The translations under genes and the position numbers were made by a program. From positions 410,539 through 472,974 of the forward strand of contig NW_004440445.1 of assembly GCF_000330505.1 (NCBI RefSeq): a stretch of 62,436 bases of DNA, in the 5' to 3' direction. The stretch comes from Entamoeba invadens IP1 (lineage: Eukaryota; Evosea; Mastigamoebida; Endamoebidae). Numbering within the stretch: position 1 is the stretch's first letter; every line of letters begins with the position of its first letter. This document shows positions 61,676-62,436 of the stretch, one piece after another. Below the pieces are notes generated by a model, which was not told where the DNA came from, did no database searches, and saw only the letters and a program-made list of their open reading frames with translations.

Positions 61676-62436
61676 ATGGTGTCACTCGATGTTGTAAACA
61701 AATCTCACGTGCTTATGTATTTCAATCAATTGGAAGATGTTAAAGCGTTTTCTTTTGTATCTCATACATCACGAGAAGCGTTGTGTCAAATTACTGAAAA
61801 TCCAGTTTTGGACGAAATGATCATACCTAACAAAGTTCCTCTTTCTAAATTGATCAACATTTTTCCTTCTCTTAAAAGACTCAACTGCCCACTTGTTTAC
61901 CTTTCAACAATAACTTTTAACAATCAAAACGAGAAAAATTTGAAGGTGTATTTGTCGAGTCAAATCTCTTCGAAACAACTCAACTTTTTGAATTTGGAAC
62001 AAATCACTTGTGTTCCACAAAATCTTTCATTTCTTTTACAATTTCCTTTGCCTAAATTAAAGTTAGTCAGTCTATCGACAACAGAAAATTTAAACGTCAT
62101 TCTGAAAAATTGCAGTTTAGAGCGAGTCCTTCTATTTCCTAAGTCAGAAAAAATTCTTGTGGAAATGATTGACACCGTCGAGGCCTTGTTCTTCGGCAAA
62201 CAAACTAAAAGCACAAACGCCACATTCGTGTTTGTGATTGTCAAGTTCAACCAAGAAGTTTCCGAATTCGACAAAACACGTCTCAGCAACTTGGCGCTTA
62301 CAACTAAAACCAAAATATTCGACTTCTCTTCTCACACTCTTACGAACTTTTCTTGTGACTTCTTAGACACAAATAACGACCAAAAGATCTGTTTGTCTTT
62401 TATACCCACACTCTTCGATGGGTGTACACTCTATAA
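61676..62436 (+). CDS. LRR-family protein, 3' end beyond window
   Basis: The frame opens at ATG 61676 and stays open to the last base (253 codons plus two bases), so the gene is truncated by the window edge. The N-terminus (SLDVVNKSHVLMYFNQLEDV, then AFSFVSHTSREAL) has the short helical head seen at the start of Entamoeba LRR-family proteins, followed by leucine-spaced segments (LLQFPLPKLKLVSLSTTENL). Same family type as the gene at the start of the window, which lacks its N-terminus here. No signal peptide. Function unknown. Confidence 0.7.
   Translation, partial: MVSLDVVNKSHVLMYFNQLEDVKAFSFVSHTSREALCQITENPVLDEMIIPNKVPLSKLINIFPSLKRLNCPLVYLSTITFNNQNEKNLKVYLSSQISSKQLNFLNLEQITCVPQNLSFLLQFPLPKLKLVSLSTTENLNVILKNCSLERVLLFPKSEKILVEMIDTVEALFFGKQTKSTNATFVFVIVKFNQEVSEFDKTRLSNLALTTKTKIFDFSSHTLTNFSCDFLDTNNDQKICLSFIPTLFDGCTLY

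Noticed and set aside
1..62436. CRISPR arrays, rRNA or tRNA genes
   Set aside because: No regularly spaced repeats, cloverleaf-like blocks or rRNA-like conserved tracts were seen; Entamoeba tRNAs usually sit in separate tandem arrays.

Overview
The window looks like nuclear DNA of an amoebozoan parasite of the genus Entamoeba, most likely Entamoeba invadens or a close relative. The evidence is compact genes separated by very AT-rich spacers, and introns of about 47-150 bases whose donor is GTTTGT at every well-resolved junction. TATA-like boxes lie only about 25-40 bases upstream of start codons, some with a GAAC-type element, as known for Entamoeba core promoters. The gene set (secreted beta-amylase, calpain-like protease, TLDc-like protein, leucine-rich surface-type families, DNA transposon debris) also fits. 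The genus call is fairly firm; the species call is an inference.

Layout. 1-10.3 kb: end of a leucine-rich-repeat (LRR) gene, a UFD1-zinc finger protein, a pentaspan membrane protein, a two-RRM protein, secreted beta-amylase and a GPI-anchored candidate. 10.5-17.8 kb (all minus strand): cytosolic HSP70, a calpain-LIM protease, a PH-domain protein, a two-exon gene for the gamma-secretase subunit PEN-2, and a short VPS36 of ESCRT-II. 18.6-28.5 kb: a divergent importin alpha in three exons, a C4C4 RING protein, an unknown helical protein and a shortened BRR2 spliceosomal helicase. 29.3-34.0 kb: small membrane proteins, a START lipid-binding protein, a transposase-like helix-turn-helix protein and a TLDc-like protein. 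34.2-49.8 kb: a giant HEAT-TRS120 fusion, a four-exon tetraspanin, a type II membrane protein, a YAK1/DYRK kinase, a BAR-SH3 protein, CDC45, a three-exon RAD18-like RING-SAP protein and ornithine decarboxylase. 50.1-55.2 kb: a RasGEF fused to an arginine-finger-less RhoGAP-like domain, and an unknown protein. 55.2-60.6 kb is a gene-poor desert holding a decayed pogo/Tigger transposase and two inverted copies of a small TA-flanked element. The window closes with a secreted unknown protein and the start of another LRR-family gene.

As is usual in eukaryotes, neighbours do not form operons, but several themes recur. Membrane traffic and signalling are represented by TRS120, VPS36, BAR-SH3, PH, RasGEF and tetraspanin; nuclear machinery by BRR2, importin alpha, CDC45, RAD18 and RRM proteins; protein quality control by HSP70, UFD1 and calpain; and secretion by beta-amylase, GPI and signal-peptide proteins. 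At least eleven genes contain introns whose removal is needed to recover a conserved domain, so single-frame reading underestimates or truncates them (PEN-2, RAD18, CDC45, tetraspanin, importin alpha, kinase, SH3, PH, calpain, RRM2 and the 324-residue unknown).
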